A stretch of DNA of 64,000 nt, taken from contig SVOT01000004.1 in NCBI GenBank assembly GCA_015066225.1, positions 62,001 through 126,000 on the forward strand, in the 5' to 3' direction. Origin of the DNA: Oscillospiraceae bacterium (GTDB lineage Bacteria > Bacillota > Clostridia > Oscillospirales > Acutalibacteraceae). A model generated the notes under the pieces. That model saw only the letters and a program-made list of their open reading frames with translations, was not told the DNA's origin and made no database searches. This document shows positions 17,558 through 27,326 of the stretch, in pieces. Both the position numbers and the translations under genes were made by a program. The first letter of the stretch is position 1. Every line of letters starts with the position of its first letter.

Positions 17558-18971
17558 ATTTTTCAATCTTGCTGAATGCTTCTCTTATTTCGGTTGTGTC
17601 ACCTGTTGCCAGATAATACTCATATTCATAAGGCTCAAAGCTTTTGAAGGTTCTTGTTTTAGTCACAGCAATATATGATGTGGGGCCGTCTCTTGAGGGA
17701 TCTTCGTTTGTTGTTTCGCCTCGCATATAGACACCCGTGAGAAACTCTTCTTCACCGGGGACGTAGAGCCCGATACCGAAGCTATCGTCGAATTCACCTG
17801 TGAAAGCCGCCCAGTTTTCTTTTGAATAAAAATGGGGGTAACCTGCATCGGGCCAGAAAATCAAATTCTTTTCGTAGGTCAGTTCGCCACCCGTCCAGGG
17901 CTTGTCGCCTTTATAGTAAACGAAATTGTTAAGGGGCTCTATGCAATAAAACGCCGGGATTTCCTGTGAGCTCTCTGCCTCGGGGTAGCCAGAAAAATCC
18001 ACGAATCGACAGCTTGCGTGAACTAAACCGTCCTCAATGGAATATGTAGCCTCCATATAGGATGGGGTTATATATTCCTTTTCTTTTGCCCAGTCAAGGG
18101 GTCTGCATTTAATATATATAGAGTTTTCACTCACTCTCAGATCAACAATTTTACTGGGGTCATTGTACTGGTTGCCGCCCTGCACGGGGTTATAGCGCCA
18201 GTCATTCTCCATATAAACGCCAAAATCATAATCAAGGGTACCGTAGTATGATTGCTGAACAAGTCTGCCTGTATCATTACGGTTTATAAGATTGACGTTG
18301 CTGTTAACAACCTCAGCATTATAACGTTTGCCTGCATTTGAATCAACCTTTATTTTTCCGTCAACAGACACAGCCTCAACAGAAGAGTTTGTGTCTTCAA
18401 CATAGCTGAGCGCACCGCCCCAGCCAAGGTCAATACCCACCTTGAGATTATCTTTTTCAACGAAAATTTCGTTCTCGGGTATTTCACGGTTAAAAAGTGC
18501 AATACCCTTAACAGTTATTCCGCTCTTTTTATTGTTTACGGGCTCAAGGGTTATATAGTTAATTCTATTTGCCTTTGTACCTTCAAGGCAATTATCTATA
18601 AACGAAAAGAATTCACCCTTTTCGGCAGGCTCAAGGAAAAAGTTTTCTGATTTTTCTTTTAATCCTGCATTGTAGCAGACGGTACCTTTGACATAATCCT
18701 TGCTTTTGTAGCTCACGCCGTAGTAATTGAACCATTCAACAGATTTTTTCTCGGGGACAATTTTTGTCACCCCGTTTTCATCCGTCGAAACACTTGCTTT
18801 TTTATAATTCTCACCGTCAAAAATCATATTTTCACCAAAACTCAAATCCATATTAAAATCAATATCATTTTGTGATGAAAGAAAGCTTATACCGTAAGGA
18901 GCAGTTATCACCGCACCAAAGACAACAACTATCGCCAAAACAACAGCAATTATTTTCAACACCTTTTTCAT
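17556..18971 (-). CDS. Exported/membrane-anchored protein of unknown function, linked to GH127
   Basis: About 471 residues. The chosen ATG at 18971 follows a GGAG site by 8 bases and gives MKKVLKIIAVVLAIVVVFGAVI, an uncleaved or cleaved signal-anchor helix. A longer frame to 19004 would overlap the upstream gene. The rest is beta-strand rich with many aromatic residues, for example DLGWGGALSYVED, WRYNPVQGGNQY and LIFWPDAGYPHFYS. I do not recognise a catalytic motif; a carbohydrate-binding or hydrolase beta-sandwich is plausible because it is co-directional with a GH127 gene 14 bases upstream. Function not assigned. Confidence 0.75.
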   Translation of the reverse strand: MKKVLKIIAVVLAIVVVFGAVITAPYGISFLSSQNDIDFNMDLSFGENMIFDGENYKKASVSTDENGVTKIVPEKKSVEWFNYYGVSYKSKDYVKGTVCYNAGLKEKSENFFLEPAEKGEFFSFIDNCLEGTKANRINYITLEPVNNKKSGITVKGIALFNREIPENEIFVEKDNLKVGIDLGWGGALSYVEDTNSSVEAVSVDGKIKVDSNAGKRYNAEVVNSNVNLINRNDTGRLVQQSYYGTLDYDFGVYMENDWRYNPVQGGNQYNDPSKIVDLRVSENSIYIKCRPLDWAKEKEYITPSYMEATYSIEDGLVHASCRFVDFSGYPEAESSQEIPAFYCIEPLNNFVYYKGDKPWTGGELTYEKNLIFWPDAGYPHFYSKENWAAFTGEFDDSFGIGLYVPGEEEFLTGVYMRGETTNEDPSRDGPTSYIAVTKTRTFKSFEPYEYEYYLATGDTTEIREAFSKIEK

Positions 18972-18985
18972 AAACAAATCTCCAT

Positions 18986-20800
18986 TTATTTTTTTAGAAG
19001 CCACACAAGCATATCCGTTTCGCCCCTGTTAGCAAAGGCAAAATAGGGTATGAATTTAAGACGTCTTTCAATGTATTCGTCTGAGGCATCAAAATAAAGC
19101 CCGTCACATTCTTTTTCATCATAGCCAACCGTTTCAAGGGATGGCACAAGAAATACTCTGTCACCTATAACGAATTCGTTTTTTATGTCTAACCTCACGG
19201 TCTGTATGCTGTCACCATTGTCAACACCCTCAATGCAGTAAAGCACAGGGCCCCTCATAACAGCCACTCTGCCTGCATTTTCGTGCACCTTTTTATTGGA
19301 TGCAACAACTCTTACGGGCATATCAAAAGAAAGCTCAATTTCTGCATCATCCCCGTTTATTTCAACATAAGCGTAGCCGTTCTTTAACGAATAGGGCTTG
19401 TTTATTTCGAAGCTTTTGCACCACGCAGGTATTCTGAAGGCGACAAAAGCTTTGTTGAGTGCAGATGCCTTAAACAACACTTTTCCGCAACAGGGGTAAT
19501 CGGTGGTTTGGCTGATGACCGCACCGTCGCAAAGTGTTTCACTTTGAATATACTGATGAACATACACTGTATTTTCATCAACAGAATACATATAATCACC
19601 GATATCGGCAATAAATCTGATTACATTAGGCGGGCAACATGAGCAATCGAAAACCTCTTTACGCTCTGTTATGGGAAAACGCTTGCCCCCTTGAGTTGAA
19701 GGATGAACCTCGTTGAAGGTTGTGTCTATCTCAAGTGGGTTTTCATAGAAAAAGCCCTTACCATCCATTGAAATGCCCGAAAGAATGCCGTTGTACATAA
19801 CTCTTTCCACTGTATCGGCATATTTTGAATTTTTATTGAGATTAAACATTCTTTGGGCAAAAAACGCCAATGCTATTGAGGCGCAGGTTTCGGCGTAGGC
19901 GTCACGGTTGGGTAAATCATAATTTATTGTAAACGCTTCGCCGTGGCAGGTGCTTCCCGTTGCTCCTGTTATATACATTCTTTCGTTGACAATGTTGTCA
20001 AAGCAACGCTCTGCCATTTCGAAAAGCTCTTTATCGCCATATTTTTCGGCAATATCCGCCGCACCGCTCAAAAGATACAACGCTCTGACGCAATGGCCGT
20101 CTGCTGTTGTGCGCTCTTTAAGCGGAATTTCATCCTGGTTATATTTTTTATGACAACCCGGATAAAGCTCTTCATCAATATCATTGGAGCCGTGGTTCTC
20201 AACAAAAAACTTTGAAAGCTCAAGATACCTTTTTTCACCCGTTGTTTCATAGAGCTTTACAAGCGCAAGCTCTATTTCCGGGTGACCGGGAGTTACAAAT
20301 GAGGCTGATTTTTCTTTTACAAAAACCTTTTCGATATAATCAGCATATTTACACATCGCATCAAGCAGCGCTCTTTTGCCTGTTGCTTCGTAATAGGCAA
20401 CAGCTGCCTCCATAAGATGACCCGCGCAATAAAGCTCGTGCTCATCTCTTCTTGTAAACCTTTCACCGGTAACAAGAAAATGGGAATTATAATAGCCGTT
20501 TTCATCCCTGTTTTTAATTATTTTCTCTATTGCTTCATCAGCAATTTTTTCGAGTGCAGCATTTCTTTTAAATGCAAGAGAATAAGCAAGACCTTCAATC
20601 CACTTTGCAATATCAGAATCCCAGAAAACGTGGGGGCAATCGGGGTCGCCCTCCTTCCAGCTGCAGTCAAGTGCATCAAAACGGTGTGTTTCCTTGAAAC
20701 GATTATAAACCGATTCAAGGGTGACGTCGCTTATCATTCTGAGCTTTTCGCCCCAAAACCCGTCTTTTATTTTAATATTCTTATAGCCTATTTTTTGCAT
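18986..20800 (-). CDS. GH127-family beta-L-arabinofuranosidase-like enzyme (DUF1680)
   Basis: The 604-residue protein carries the GH127 zinc-thiolate catalytic set: Glu and Cys in YAETCASIA, and the CSCCPPNVIRF block whose paired cysteines bind zinc in HypBA1. An alpha/alpha-barrel occupies the N-terminal two thirds and a beta-rich domain the C terminus. Family members release beta-L-arabinofuranose from plant glycans or hydroxyproline-linked arabinans. No signal peptide, so it is cytoplasmic. The promoter overlaps the pflA end and carries an inverted repeat at 20816-20846. It heads a two-gene operon with the exported protein. Confidence 0.9.
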   Translation of the reverse strand: MQKIGYKNIKIKDGFWGEKLRMISDVTLESVYNRFKETHRFDALDCSWKEGDPDCPHVFWDSDIAKWIEGLAYSLAFKRNAALEKIADEAIEKIIKNRDENGYYNSHFLVTGERFTRRDEHELYCAGHLMEAAVAYYEATGKRALLDAMCKYADYIEKVFVKEKSASFVTPGHPEIELALVKLYETTGEKRYLELSKFFVENHGSNDIDEELYPGCHKKYNQDEIPLKERTTADGHCVRALYLLSGAADIAEKYGDKELFEMAERCFDNIVNERMYITGATGSTCHGEAFTINYDLPNRDAYAETCASIALAFFAQRMFNLNKNSKYADTVERVMYNGILSGISMDGKGFFYENPLEIDTTFNEVHPSTQGGKRFPITERKEVFDCSCCPPNVIRFIADIGDYMYSVDENTVYVHQYIQSETLCDGAVISQTTDYPCCGKVLFKASALNKAFVAFRIPAWCKSFEINKPYSLKNGYAYVEINGDDAEIELSFDMPVRVVASNKKVHENAGRVAVMRGPVLYCIEGVDNGDSIQTVRLDIKNEFVIGDRVFLVPSLETVGYDEKECDGLYFDASDEYIERRLKFIPYFAFANRGETDMLVWLLKK

Positions 20801-20815
20801 AAAAATAACCCTCTC

Positions 20816-20846
20816 GATATACCGATTGTTACACTATCAGTATATC
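20816..20846. promoter_or_regulatory. Inverted-repeat operator overlapping the GH127 promoter
   Basis: GATATAC (20816-20822) and GTATATC (20840-20846) form a dyad covering the -10 box and predicted start site of the GH127 promoter. This suits a repressor responding to an arabinose-containing inducer (inference). No second copy was seen upstream of the other glycosidase genes here. Confidence 0.5.
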
Positions 20847-20867
20847 AAAGAGAGTTAAGTTTTTCAA
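20839..20867 (-). promoter_or_regulatory. SigA-type promoter of the GH127 gene
   Basis: Minus-strand TTGAAA (20867-20862) and TATACT (20844-20839) with a 17-base spacer. The -35 box overlaps the last codons of pflA. Confidence 0.6.
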
Positions 20868-21607
20868 TATCTCACTTCTTTTATTCCCTCAAGAATAAAA
20901 TTTTTGGCAACTAAAGCCTTTTCGTTACTTAGTGGTGACAAGCCCTTTAACCTGTATGGTATGCCAAGCTCTGCATATTTTGACTCACCGAGATTATGAT
21001 ATGGCAAAACGTCAAGGGCTTTGAGGTTTTTTAACTCACCGATAAATCTGCCGAGATTTTTTAAATCCTCGGGGTCGTCGGTGTAGCCTTCAACCACAAC
21101 GTGCCTTACCCAAAGTGGAATATTCTTTTTTTCGAGATATTTTGAAAACTCAAGAATATTCTTATTTTCTTTGCCTGTCAGTTCAAGGTGGCGGCTTGTG
21201 TCAATGTGCTTTATGTCCAGCATAACAAGGTCGGTATATTGCATTAATTCATCCATTTTTTCAACTATTGAAACGTTGTCGGCATCGTATGTAACGCCTG
21301 ATGTATCAATGCAAGTATGAATACCTTGTTTTTTTGCCTTCGAAAAAAGCTCTATAAGAAAATCGGGCTGCAAAAGCGGCTCGCCGCCTGTAACGGTGAT
21401 GCCGCCATTGGAATAAAAGGCTTTGTTTTTATTGTATTCTTCCAAAACTTCATCTGCCGTGACTACGTGACCCGCGCCCGTTTTCCAGGTATCGGGGTTG
21501 TGGCAATATAAACAGCGCATGGGACAGCCCTGCAAAAAAAGAACGTATCTTATGCCGGGACCGTCAACCGTGCCGAAGGTTTCTTTTGAATGGATATAGC
21601 CAATCAT
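20864..21607 (-). CDS. pflA: Pyruvate formate-lyase activating enzyme (radical SAM)
   Basis: The 247-residue protein has the radical SAM cluster motif CX3CX2C in GCPMRCLYCHNPDTW (residues about 29-43). The SAM-binding GGEP follows in TVTGGEPLLQ, and VTFGTVDGPG-like ETFGTVDGPGIRYV lies at the N terminus. It abstracts a hydrogen from the active-site glycine of pyruvate formate-lyase to install the glycyl radical. Its start overlaps the stop of the small glycyl-radical subunit gene (TAATG), so activator and radical-bearing partner are translationally coupled. Confidence 0.96.
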   Translation of the reverse strand: MIGYIHSKETFGTVDGPGIRYVLFLQGCPMRCLYCHNPDTWKTGAGHVVTADEVLEEYNKNKAFYSNGGITVTGGEPLLQPDFLIELFSKAKKQGIHTCIDTSGVTYDADNVSIVEKMDELMQYTDLVMLDIKHIDTSRHLELTGKENKNILEFSKYLEKKNIPLWVRHVVVEGYTDDPEDLKNLGRFIGELKNLKALDVLPYHNLGESKYAELGIPYRLKGLSPLSNEKALVAKNFILEGIKEVRY

Positions 21608-21849
21608 TATATCTGGTCGTGGAAGGTTCTTGAAATAACCTCATCCTGCTGTTCTTTCGTAAGCTTTATAAAGTTAACTGCATAACCGCTTACGCGAACT
21701 GTAAGCTGAGGATATTTCTCCGGGTGAGCCTGGGCATCCAGCAACGTTTCCTTTGTAAAAACGTTAACGTTGAGATGGTGACCGCCCTTTTTTACATAAC
21801 CGTCAAGAAGAGAAACAAGGTTATCTATCTGATTTTCTGTTGCTGCCAT
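21607..21849 (-). CDS. Separate glycyl-radical domain of pyruvate formate-lyase (split PFL small subunit)
   Basis: The 80-residue protein equals the C-terminal end of pyruvate formate-lyase: [20 protein letters not shown], then [15 protein letters not shown] containing the radical glycine, and an end like [12 protein letters not shown]. coli GrcA/YfiD is a comparable stand-alone domain, but there it is a repair factor and full-length PFL still has its own glycine. Here the upstream PFL core lacks the region, so this gene should be essential for activity. It has its own GGAGG ribosome site 7 bases before the ATG and is 12 bases after the core gene, so it is not a frameshift artefact. Confidence 0.92.
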   Translation of the reverse strand: MAATENQIDNLVSLLDGYVKKGGHHLNVNVFTKETLLDAQAHPEKYPQLTVRVSGYAVNFIKLTKEQQDEVISRTFHDQI

Positions 21850-21861
21850 AGCAAATCCTCC

Positions 21862-23964
21862 TTAGTTTTCTGTATCAAGCCCTTCAAAAAGGGTTGGTGT
21901 TCCACAAGCGCCGTTAACACAATCGAAGTTAACCTCTATGTCGCCTGCGAAGATTTTATCATCCTTACCGAGTGCACCGGGGATAATAGAGAATGTGTTG
22001 GAGATACCATCCTGTGCATCACGGAATGGAAGCTTTGCAACCGATGAAAGTGATGCAACCGCACCGTTTGTGTCGCGTCTGTGCATGGGGTTTGCACCGG
22101 GGGCAAAAGCCTCGCCCTTTTTTCTGCCATCGGGTGTAGCACCTGTGTTTTTGCCGTAAACAACGTTTGAGGTGATTGTAAGGATTGATGTTGTGGGAAT
22201 ACCGTCACGATAAGTGTGGTTCTTTTTAATGTGAGCCATAAACCTGTGAACAATATCGTAAGCGATGTTATCCACTCTGTCGTCATCGTTACCGTATTTG
22301 GGGAAGTCGCCCTCAACCTCGTAGTCAACAACAAGGCCGTTTTCATCACGGATTGTTCTGACCCTTGCGTATTTTATTGCAGAAAGTGAATCTGCAACAA
22401 CGGAAAGGCCTGCTATACCTGTTGCAAACCAACGGGTAACCTTTTTATCGTGAAGAGCCATCTGAAGCTTTTCATAGCAATATTTGTCGTGCATATAGTG
22501 GATGATGTTAAGTGTGTTAACATAGACACCTGCAAGCCATTCCATCATAGCATCGTATTTTTTCATAACCTCGTCATAGTCAAGATATTCGCTTGTTATG
22601 GGGCGGTATTCGGGAGCAACCTGCTTGCCGGATATTTCATCCACACCGCCGTTGATAGCATAAAGAAGGCATTTTGCAAGGTTTGCTCTTGCGCCGAAGA
22701 ACTGCATTTCTTTACCGACAACCATCGAAGAAACACAGCAGGCAATCGCATAATCGTCACCGTGGTGGAAACGCATAAGGTCATCATTTTCATACTGAAC
22801 AGATGATGTTTCAATAGAAATTCTTGCACAATAACGCTTGAAATTTTCGGGAAGTCTCGTTGACCAGAGCACCGTAAGGTTGGGTTCGGGGGCTGCACCG
22901 AGATTTTCAAGAGTATGGAGATAACGGTATGACATTTTTGTTACCATATGTCTGCCGTCGATTGCAACGCCGCCGATTGACTCCGTAACCCATTGGGGGT
23001 CACCTGAGAAAAGGGCGTTGTATTCAGGTGTTCTTGCAAATTTGATAAGACGAAGCTTCATTATGAAGTGATCTATCATTTCCTGAATTTCTTCTTCTGT
23101 ATAAACACCGTTTGCAAGGTCTCTTTCTGAATATATATCGAGGAAGGTTGAGGTTCTGCCCAAAGACATTGCCGCACCGTTCTGCTCTTTAACAGCGGCA
23201 AGATAGCCGAAATACATCCATTGGATAGCTTCCTTTGTATCCTTTGCGGGCTTTGAAATATCAAAGCCGTAGCTTGCAGCCATTGCTTTAAGGTCTTCAA
23301 GAGCTCTGATTTGCTCAGATATTTCTTCACGCTCCTGAATAATGTGTGAATACATTGCAGAGCGCGATGTTTCTTTTTGCTCTTTTTTGTCCTCAATAAG
23401 CATATCAACACCGTAAAGGGCAACACGGCGGTAGTCACCTATGATTCTGCCCCTTCCGTAAGCATCGGGGAGACCTGTGATAATGTGGCTTGAACGGCAA
23501 GCTCGCATTTCGGGAGTATATGCGTCAAAAACACCTGCGTTATGGGTTTTTCTGTGTATTGTGAAAAACTCCTTAACAGCGGGGTCAAGCTCGTAGCCGT
23601 TGTCCTTACAAGCTTTTTCAGCCATACGGATACCGCCGTAGGGCATAAGTGCACGTTTAAAGGGCTTGTCTGTCTGAAAGCCGACTATTTTTTCTTTTTC
23701 TTTGTCAAGGTAACCGGGGCCGTGGGACGTAATTGTGGAAATAACCTTAGTATCCATATCAAGAACGCCGCCCGCTTCTCTTTCCTGTTTTGAAAGCTCA
23801 AGCACCTGTTCCCACAAATCCATTGTATTTTTTGTCGGGCCTACAAGAAAGCTTTCGTCTCCATCGTAGGATTTGAAGTTGTGTTTAATGAAGCTTCTGA
23901 CGTTAATCTCTTTGTACCAGGTTCCCGCTTCGAACCCTTTCCAACCCTCAAAATCACATTTCAT
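21862..23964 (-). CDS. pflB: Pyruvate formate-lyase core subunit lacking the glycyl-radical domain
   Basis: The 700-residue protein matches PFL from [20 protein letters not shown] through the catalytic cysteine pair in [14 protein letters not shown] to [16 protein letters not shown]. There the family would continue into the glycyl-radical domain. Instead it has an unrelated tail of about 30 residues ([20 protein letters not shown]) and stops. The missing end is encoded by the next gene, and the two together approximate normal PFL length. PFL converts pyruvate and CoA to acetyl-CoA and formate in anaerobic fermentation. Promoter at 24000-24029. Confidence 0.95.
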   Translation of the reverse strand: MKCDFEGWKGFEAGTWYKEINVRSFIKHNFKSYDGDESFLVGPTKNTMDLWEQVLELSKQEREAGGVLDMDTKVISTITSHGPGYLDKEKEKIVGFQTDKPFKRALMPYGGIRMAEKACKDNGYELDPAVKEFFTIHRKTHNAGVFDAYTPEMRACRSSHIITGLPDAYGRGRIIGDYRRVALYGVDMLIEDKKEQKETSRSAMYSHIIQEREEISEQIRALEDLKAMAASYGFDISKPAKDTKEAIQWMYFGYLAAVKEQNGAAMSLGRTSTFLDIYSERDLANGVYTEEEIQEMIDHFIMKLRLIKFARTPEYNALFSGDPQWVTESIGGVAIDGRHMVTKMSYRYLHTLENLGAAPEPNLTVLWSTRLPENFKRYCARISIETSSVQYENDDLMRFHHGDDYAIACCVSSMVVGKEMQFFGARANLAKCLLYAINGGVDEISGKQVAPEYRPITSEYLDYDEVMKKYDAMMEWLAGVYVNTLNIIHYMHDKYCYEKLQMALHDKKVTRWFATGIAGLSVVADSLSAIKYARVRTIRDENGLVVDYEVEGDFPKYGNDDDRVDNIAYDIVHRFMAHIKKNHTYRDGIPTTSILTITSNVVYGKNTGATPDGRKKGEAFAPGANPMHRRDTNGAVASLSSVAKLPFRDAQDGISNTFSIIPGALGKDDKIFAGDIEVNFDCVNGACGTPTLFEGLDTEN

Positions 23965-23999
23965 TTTAAAAAAAGTCTCCTTTTTTTCATATTGATTGT

Positions 24000-24029
24000 A
24001 TTATACACCACAATATCCCGAAAGGTCAA
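24000..24029 (-). promoter_or_regulatory. Promoter of the pfl operon
   Basis: Minus-strand TTGACC (24029-24024) and TATAAT (24005-24000), spacer 18 bases. The ribosome site AAAGGAG and ATG at 23964 follow. Confidence 0.6.
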
Positions 24030-24194
24030 TGTACTGTATCTAAAAATAAATGCTGATATTCAATATTTTTTTGGTAACTCCGTAAAAAAATACCTTTATC
24101 GGTATAGAAATCGATATTTTTATATGTTATTATTGTCTTACATTAATATGCATTTTAAACATTGAATTCATCAAAAAAATCGGAGTTGAAAACA

Positions 24195-24857
24195 TTGAAA
24201 AAACAAGCTTTTAGTCTCCCTTCTGATTTCACATACACAGCCCACACCGGTTGCGTTAAAACAAAAGACAATTCTCCGGAATCCATTGAAACCGGGGCAG
24301 GCTTCGGGGCAGATATTATAGAAATTGATTTGCATTTTCTCCCCGACGGAACACCTGTTTTGTCACACGATAAGCCTAACGGGAATGAAACTCCTCTTGA
24401 AGAAGCATTTAAAACCATTTGTGAATTCGAAAAACTAAAGGTTAATGTGGACGTCAAAAGCGTTGATAATCTGCAGGCGATTTATCCCCTTGCCAAAAAA
24501 TACGGCTTGGAAAACAGAATTTTTTACACGGGTGTGCACTCAGGTTTTCTGGAAGCAGTTAAAAAAGACAGTCCTGAAATAACATATTATCTCAATGTAA
24601 ACGTAAAAAAACCTCGATATCAAACAAAAGAATATCTGCAAAGTCTTGTTGATGAGGTTAAAAAGAGCGGTGCTGTAGGAATAAACTTCAACCAAAAAGG
24701 TGCAACAAAAAAGCTTGTGGATATTTTTCACCAAAACGGCTTGCCGGTTTCAATCTGGACGGTTAACAGAAAAAGGGATATGCTGAAAATTCTTTCTCTT
24801 TCACCTGATAACATAACCACAAGGCGCCCCGATAAAATGCAAAAAATATTAAAGTAA
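24195..24857 (+). CDS. Glycerophosphodiester phosphodiesterase-like protein
   Basis: About 220 residues with the GDPD barrel start: the AHTGC in place of AHRG, ENSPES-like KDNSPES, the metal-binding Glu-Asp pair in IIEIDLHFLPDGTPVLSHD, and the C-terminal VSIWTVNRKRDM. These enzymes cleave glycerophosphodiesters to glycerol-3-phosphate and an alcohol. An ATG at 24162 is in frame, but the GGAG site (24182-24185) favours the TTG at 24195. The usual HRG histidine-arginine is HTG here, so activity may be altered. A second, more canonical GDPD lies at 52628-53392. Confidence 0.82.
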   Translation: MKKQAFSLPSDFTYTAHTGCVKTKDNSPESIETGAGFGADIIEIDLHFLPDGTPVLSHDKPNGNETPLEEAFKTICEFEKLKVNVDVKSVDNLQAIYPLAKKYGLENRIFYTGVHSGFLEAVKKDSPEITYYLNVNVKKPRYQTKEYLQSLVDEVKKSGAVGINFNQKGATKKLVDIFHQNGLPVSIWTVNRKRDMLKILSLSPDNITTRRPDKMQKILK

Positions 24858-24893
24858 AAAAGGTCTTTCGCTCGCTGAGCGAAAGACCTTTTT
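24856..24893. terminator. Bidirectional terminator
   Basis: Long stem AGGTCTTTCGCTC (24861-24873) with GAGCGAAAGACCT (24877-24889), flanked by A and T runs; serves the GDPD gene (+) and the convergent symporter gene (-). Confidence 0.85.
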
Positions 24894-24900
24894 GATTTAT

Positions 24901-26454
24901 TTATTCAACTTCACCTTTTTTTACAGCCTCAAAATCATCGAGAATTTCTTTTGAGGGGGCCGGAGTAACAAGTGAAACAACAATAATAAGAACAAGCGAA
25001 ATAACAAATGCGGGAAGAAGCTCGTAAATTGCGAATGCACCGCCAAAGCCACTAATTACAAACTTCCAGACAAATACCATAACAGCACCGCTCACCATGC
25101 CGGCAAGAGCACCCCATTTGTTTGTGCGTTTAAAGAACAATGCGCAAAGAACAAGAGGTCCGAATGTTGCGCCAAAGCCCGCCCACGCAAATGAAACAAT
25201 TTCAAAAACCTTGCTATCGGGGTCTTTTGCAATAAACATCGCAATAATCGCAATAATGATAACAGAAATTCTTGCAACAAGCATTTTCTTTTTATCAGAA
25301 ATTTTAACCTTTGCAGCTTTGAAAATATCCTCTGAAATGCTTGATGAAGCTGCAAGAAGCTGCGAGTCAGCAGTTGACATAATAGAAGCAAGAATACCCG
25401 AAAGTATTACACCTGCAACGATTGCAAAAACCCAGCCTTCACCGCTGATGACCTTTGCAATTTCGATGATTATTCTTTCGCTGTCTTCAAGACCTGTAAC
25501 AACACCGCTTTTAACAACGCCATAACCAACAACGCCGATAACAATAGCAACTGCCATTGAAATAACAACCCAGATTGAAGCAACTCTTCTTGCGAGCTTT
25601 ATTTTTTCAACCTTTTCAATAGCCATAAATCTGAGAAGAATATGGGGCATACCAAAATAGCCGAGACCCCAAGCCAAGGTTGAAGCAATTGTAAGGGCAC
25701 CGTAAGGCTTTGTGCCCGCTGTACCTGCAAGAGCCTCGCCAACACTGCCTGCACCATGGGTTACTGTGAAGTTAAGATAACCTGCAAGATTCTCAGCATT
25801 GGTGCAAACCTGCTCCCAGCCGCCTGCGTAGCTGATACCAAAGCCAAGAACAACAACAAGCGCTATTGTCATAACAATTGACTGTATAAAGTCTGTTGTT
25901 GAAGCGGCAAGGAAGCCACCCAAAGCGGTATATAAAACAATAACAATGCCGCTGACAATCATAGCAGTCATATAAGGAATGCCGAAAATAGATTCAAAAA
26001 GCTTACCGCAAGCAGAGAAGCCTGAGGCTGTATAGGGAATGAAGAAAATTATAATAACTGCCGCAGCAATAATTTTAAGCATACCTAAGTTATCGCCAAA
26101 TCTTTTTGAGAAAAATTCGGGTAAGGTAACCGCATTAATTTTGCTTGAATACAGACGTATTCTTTTTGCAACAATAAGCCAGTTGATATATGTACCGACA
26201 GCAAGACCGATAGCTGTCCAGGAGGCTTCCGCAAGACCGGCAATAAGTGCAACACCGGGAAGACCCATAAGAAGCCAGCTGCTCATATCTGAGGCTTCCG
26301 CACTCATAGCCGTAACAAACGGACCCAACTTTCTGCCACCGAGATAAAAGTCAGACGTATCTTTGTTTTCTTTGGAGAACTTTGCTCCGATAGCAATCAT
26401 CATTCCGAGATAACAAACAATGGTCACTAAAATTAAAATTGTACTTGTACTCAT
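24901..26454 (-). CDS. putP: Sodium:solute symporter, PutP-like
   Basis: The 517-residue membrane protein has about 13 hydrophobic segments and SSS-family blocks. These are DFYLGGRKLGPFVTAMSAEASDMSSWLLMG near the N terminus, GYFGMPHILLRFMAIE and SGILASIMSTADSQLLAASS, whose Ser/Thr residues coordinate sodium in the family. Length and motifs match sodium/proline symporter PutP. A single-gene unit; the start at 26454 follows AAGGAG. Substrate proline is inferred from family resemblance. Confidence 0.9.
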   Translation of the reverse strand: MSTSTILILVTIVCYLGMMIAIGAKFSKENKDTSDFYLGGRKLGPFVTAMSAEASDMSSWLLMGLPGVALIAGLAEASWTAIGLAVGTYINWLIVAKRIRLYSSKINAVTLPEFFSKRFGDNLGMLKIIAAAVIIIFFIPYTASGFSACGKLFESIFGIPYMTAMIVSGIVIVLYTALGGFLAASTTDFIQSIVMTIALVVVLGFGISYAGGWEQVCTNAENLAGYLNFTVTHGAGSVGEALAGTAGTKPYGALTIASTLAWGLGYFGMPHILLRFMAIEKVEKIKLARRVASIWVVISMAVAIVIGVVGYGVVKSGVVTGLEDSERIIIEIAKVISGEGWVFAIVAGVILSGILASIMSTADSQLLAASSSISEDIFKAAKVKISDKKKMLVARISVIIIAIIAMFIAKDPDSKVFEIVSFAWAGFGATFGPLVLCALFFKRTNKWGALAGMVSGAVMVFVWKFVISGFGGAFAIYELLPAFVISLVLIIVVSLVTPAPSKEILDDFEAVKKGEVE

Positions 26455-26529
26455 ATTTTACTCCTTCAGACCAATATAATAGAGAAATGATATCACAAAC
26501 TGCATAGATATGCAAGAAAAATTTGTATT

Positions 26530-27195
26530 TTATACATTATTTCTGTCATTTAATCTTTTTTCCACACAGCTTTTCCACCTTTGTGCAATAAGCTGATGCC
26601 CGCCTGTTGTAGGGTGAACCCCATCCCACAGCAAATTGAACACATCTGTCTTTTTTGAATATTCATCGAATAAATCCTGCAACGGCACGAAAACAGCGTT
26701 ATAATCCTCGGCAATTTTGCGAGTTATTTCAGAATATTCGGCTATATGCTCTCTGCAAAAAGCGTCAAACTCTTCATTTTCGGATTTACCGAAAAACGGC
26801 TCCATAATAACAAAAAGAATATCGGGGTTTTGTTCTTTCGCTTCATCAAGCAAGCATCTGTATATTTTATCGAACCCATAAGACTCAGAACTGCTGTTAT
26901 TTTCAAACCGAAACCACAAATCGTTTATGCCTACAAGTATGCTCAATATGGTAGGTTTAAGGTTGAGACAGTCTTCTTTCCAACGATCATACAAATCCAC
27001 TACCCTATTACCGCTTACCCCACGGTTATAGACAGTAATATCCCCCCATAGATTATCTACATACATCTCGGAAGCAAGAATATACTGATAGCCGTGACCG
27101 TGAATATGATTGGGGTCTTCGCTTCTGCCTCTGTTACCGTCGGTTATTGAATCGCCCTGAAAAAGAATTACATCATTGTTTTTGAGATTAATCAT
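26530..27195 (-). CDS. SGNH/GDSL-family hydrolase (esterase)
   Basis: About 221 residues with all SGNH blocks: block I FQGDSITDGN with the catalytic Ser, block II Gly in NRGVSGNRV, block III GINDLW and block V WDGVHPTTGGH with the catalytic Asp and His. Clostridial members often deacetylate plant polysaccharides or cell-wall sugars. No signal peptide, so probably intracellular. Start is either ATG 27195 or an in-frame GTG at 27204; the GTGGGG stretch makes the ribosome site ambiguous. Confidence 0.88.
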   Translation of the reverse strand: MINLKNNDVILFQGDSITDGNRGRSEDPNHIHGHGYQYILASEMYVDNLWGDITVYNRGVSGNRVVDLYDRWKEDCLNLKPTILSILVGINDLWFRFENNSSSESYGFDKIYRCLLDEAKEQNPDILFVIMEPFFGKSENEEFDAFCREHIAEYSEITRKIAEDYNAVFVPLQDLFDEYSKKTDVFNLLWDGVHPTTGGHQLIAQRWKSCVEKRLNDRNNV

Positions 27196-27326
27196 TTTCC
27201 CCACTCACTTTCTCTTGAATTATAGCAACACACCCGTATCAAATCAAGTTTTATTGCATATTTGCACTTGTAATTTTTTTATTATTATGTAATAATAGAA
27301 AAATCTGATTTGAAGGAGTTTTATTA

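Noticed and set aside
21607-23964. Frameshift in pflB as explanation for the split
   Set aside because: The core has an extra tail of about 30 residues and the small gene has its own ribosome site and start, so two designed genes fit better.
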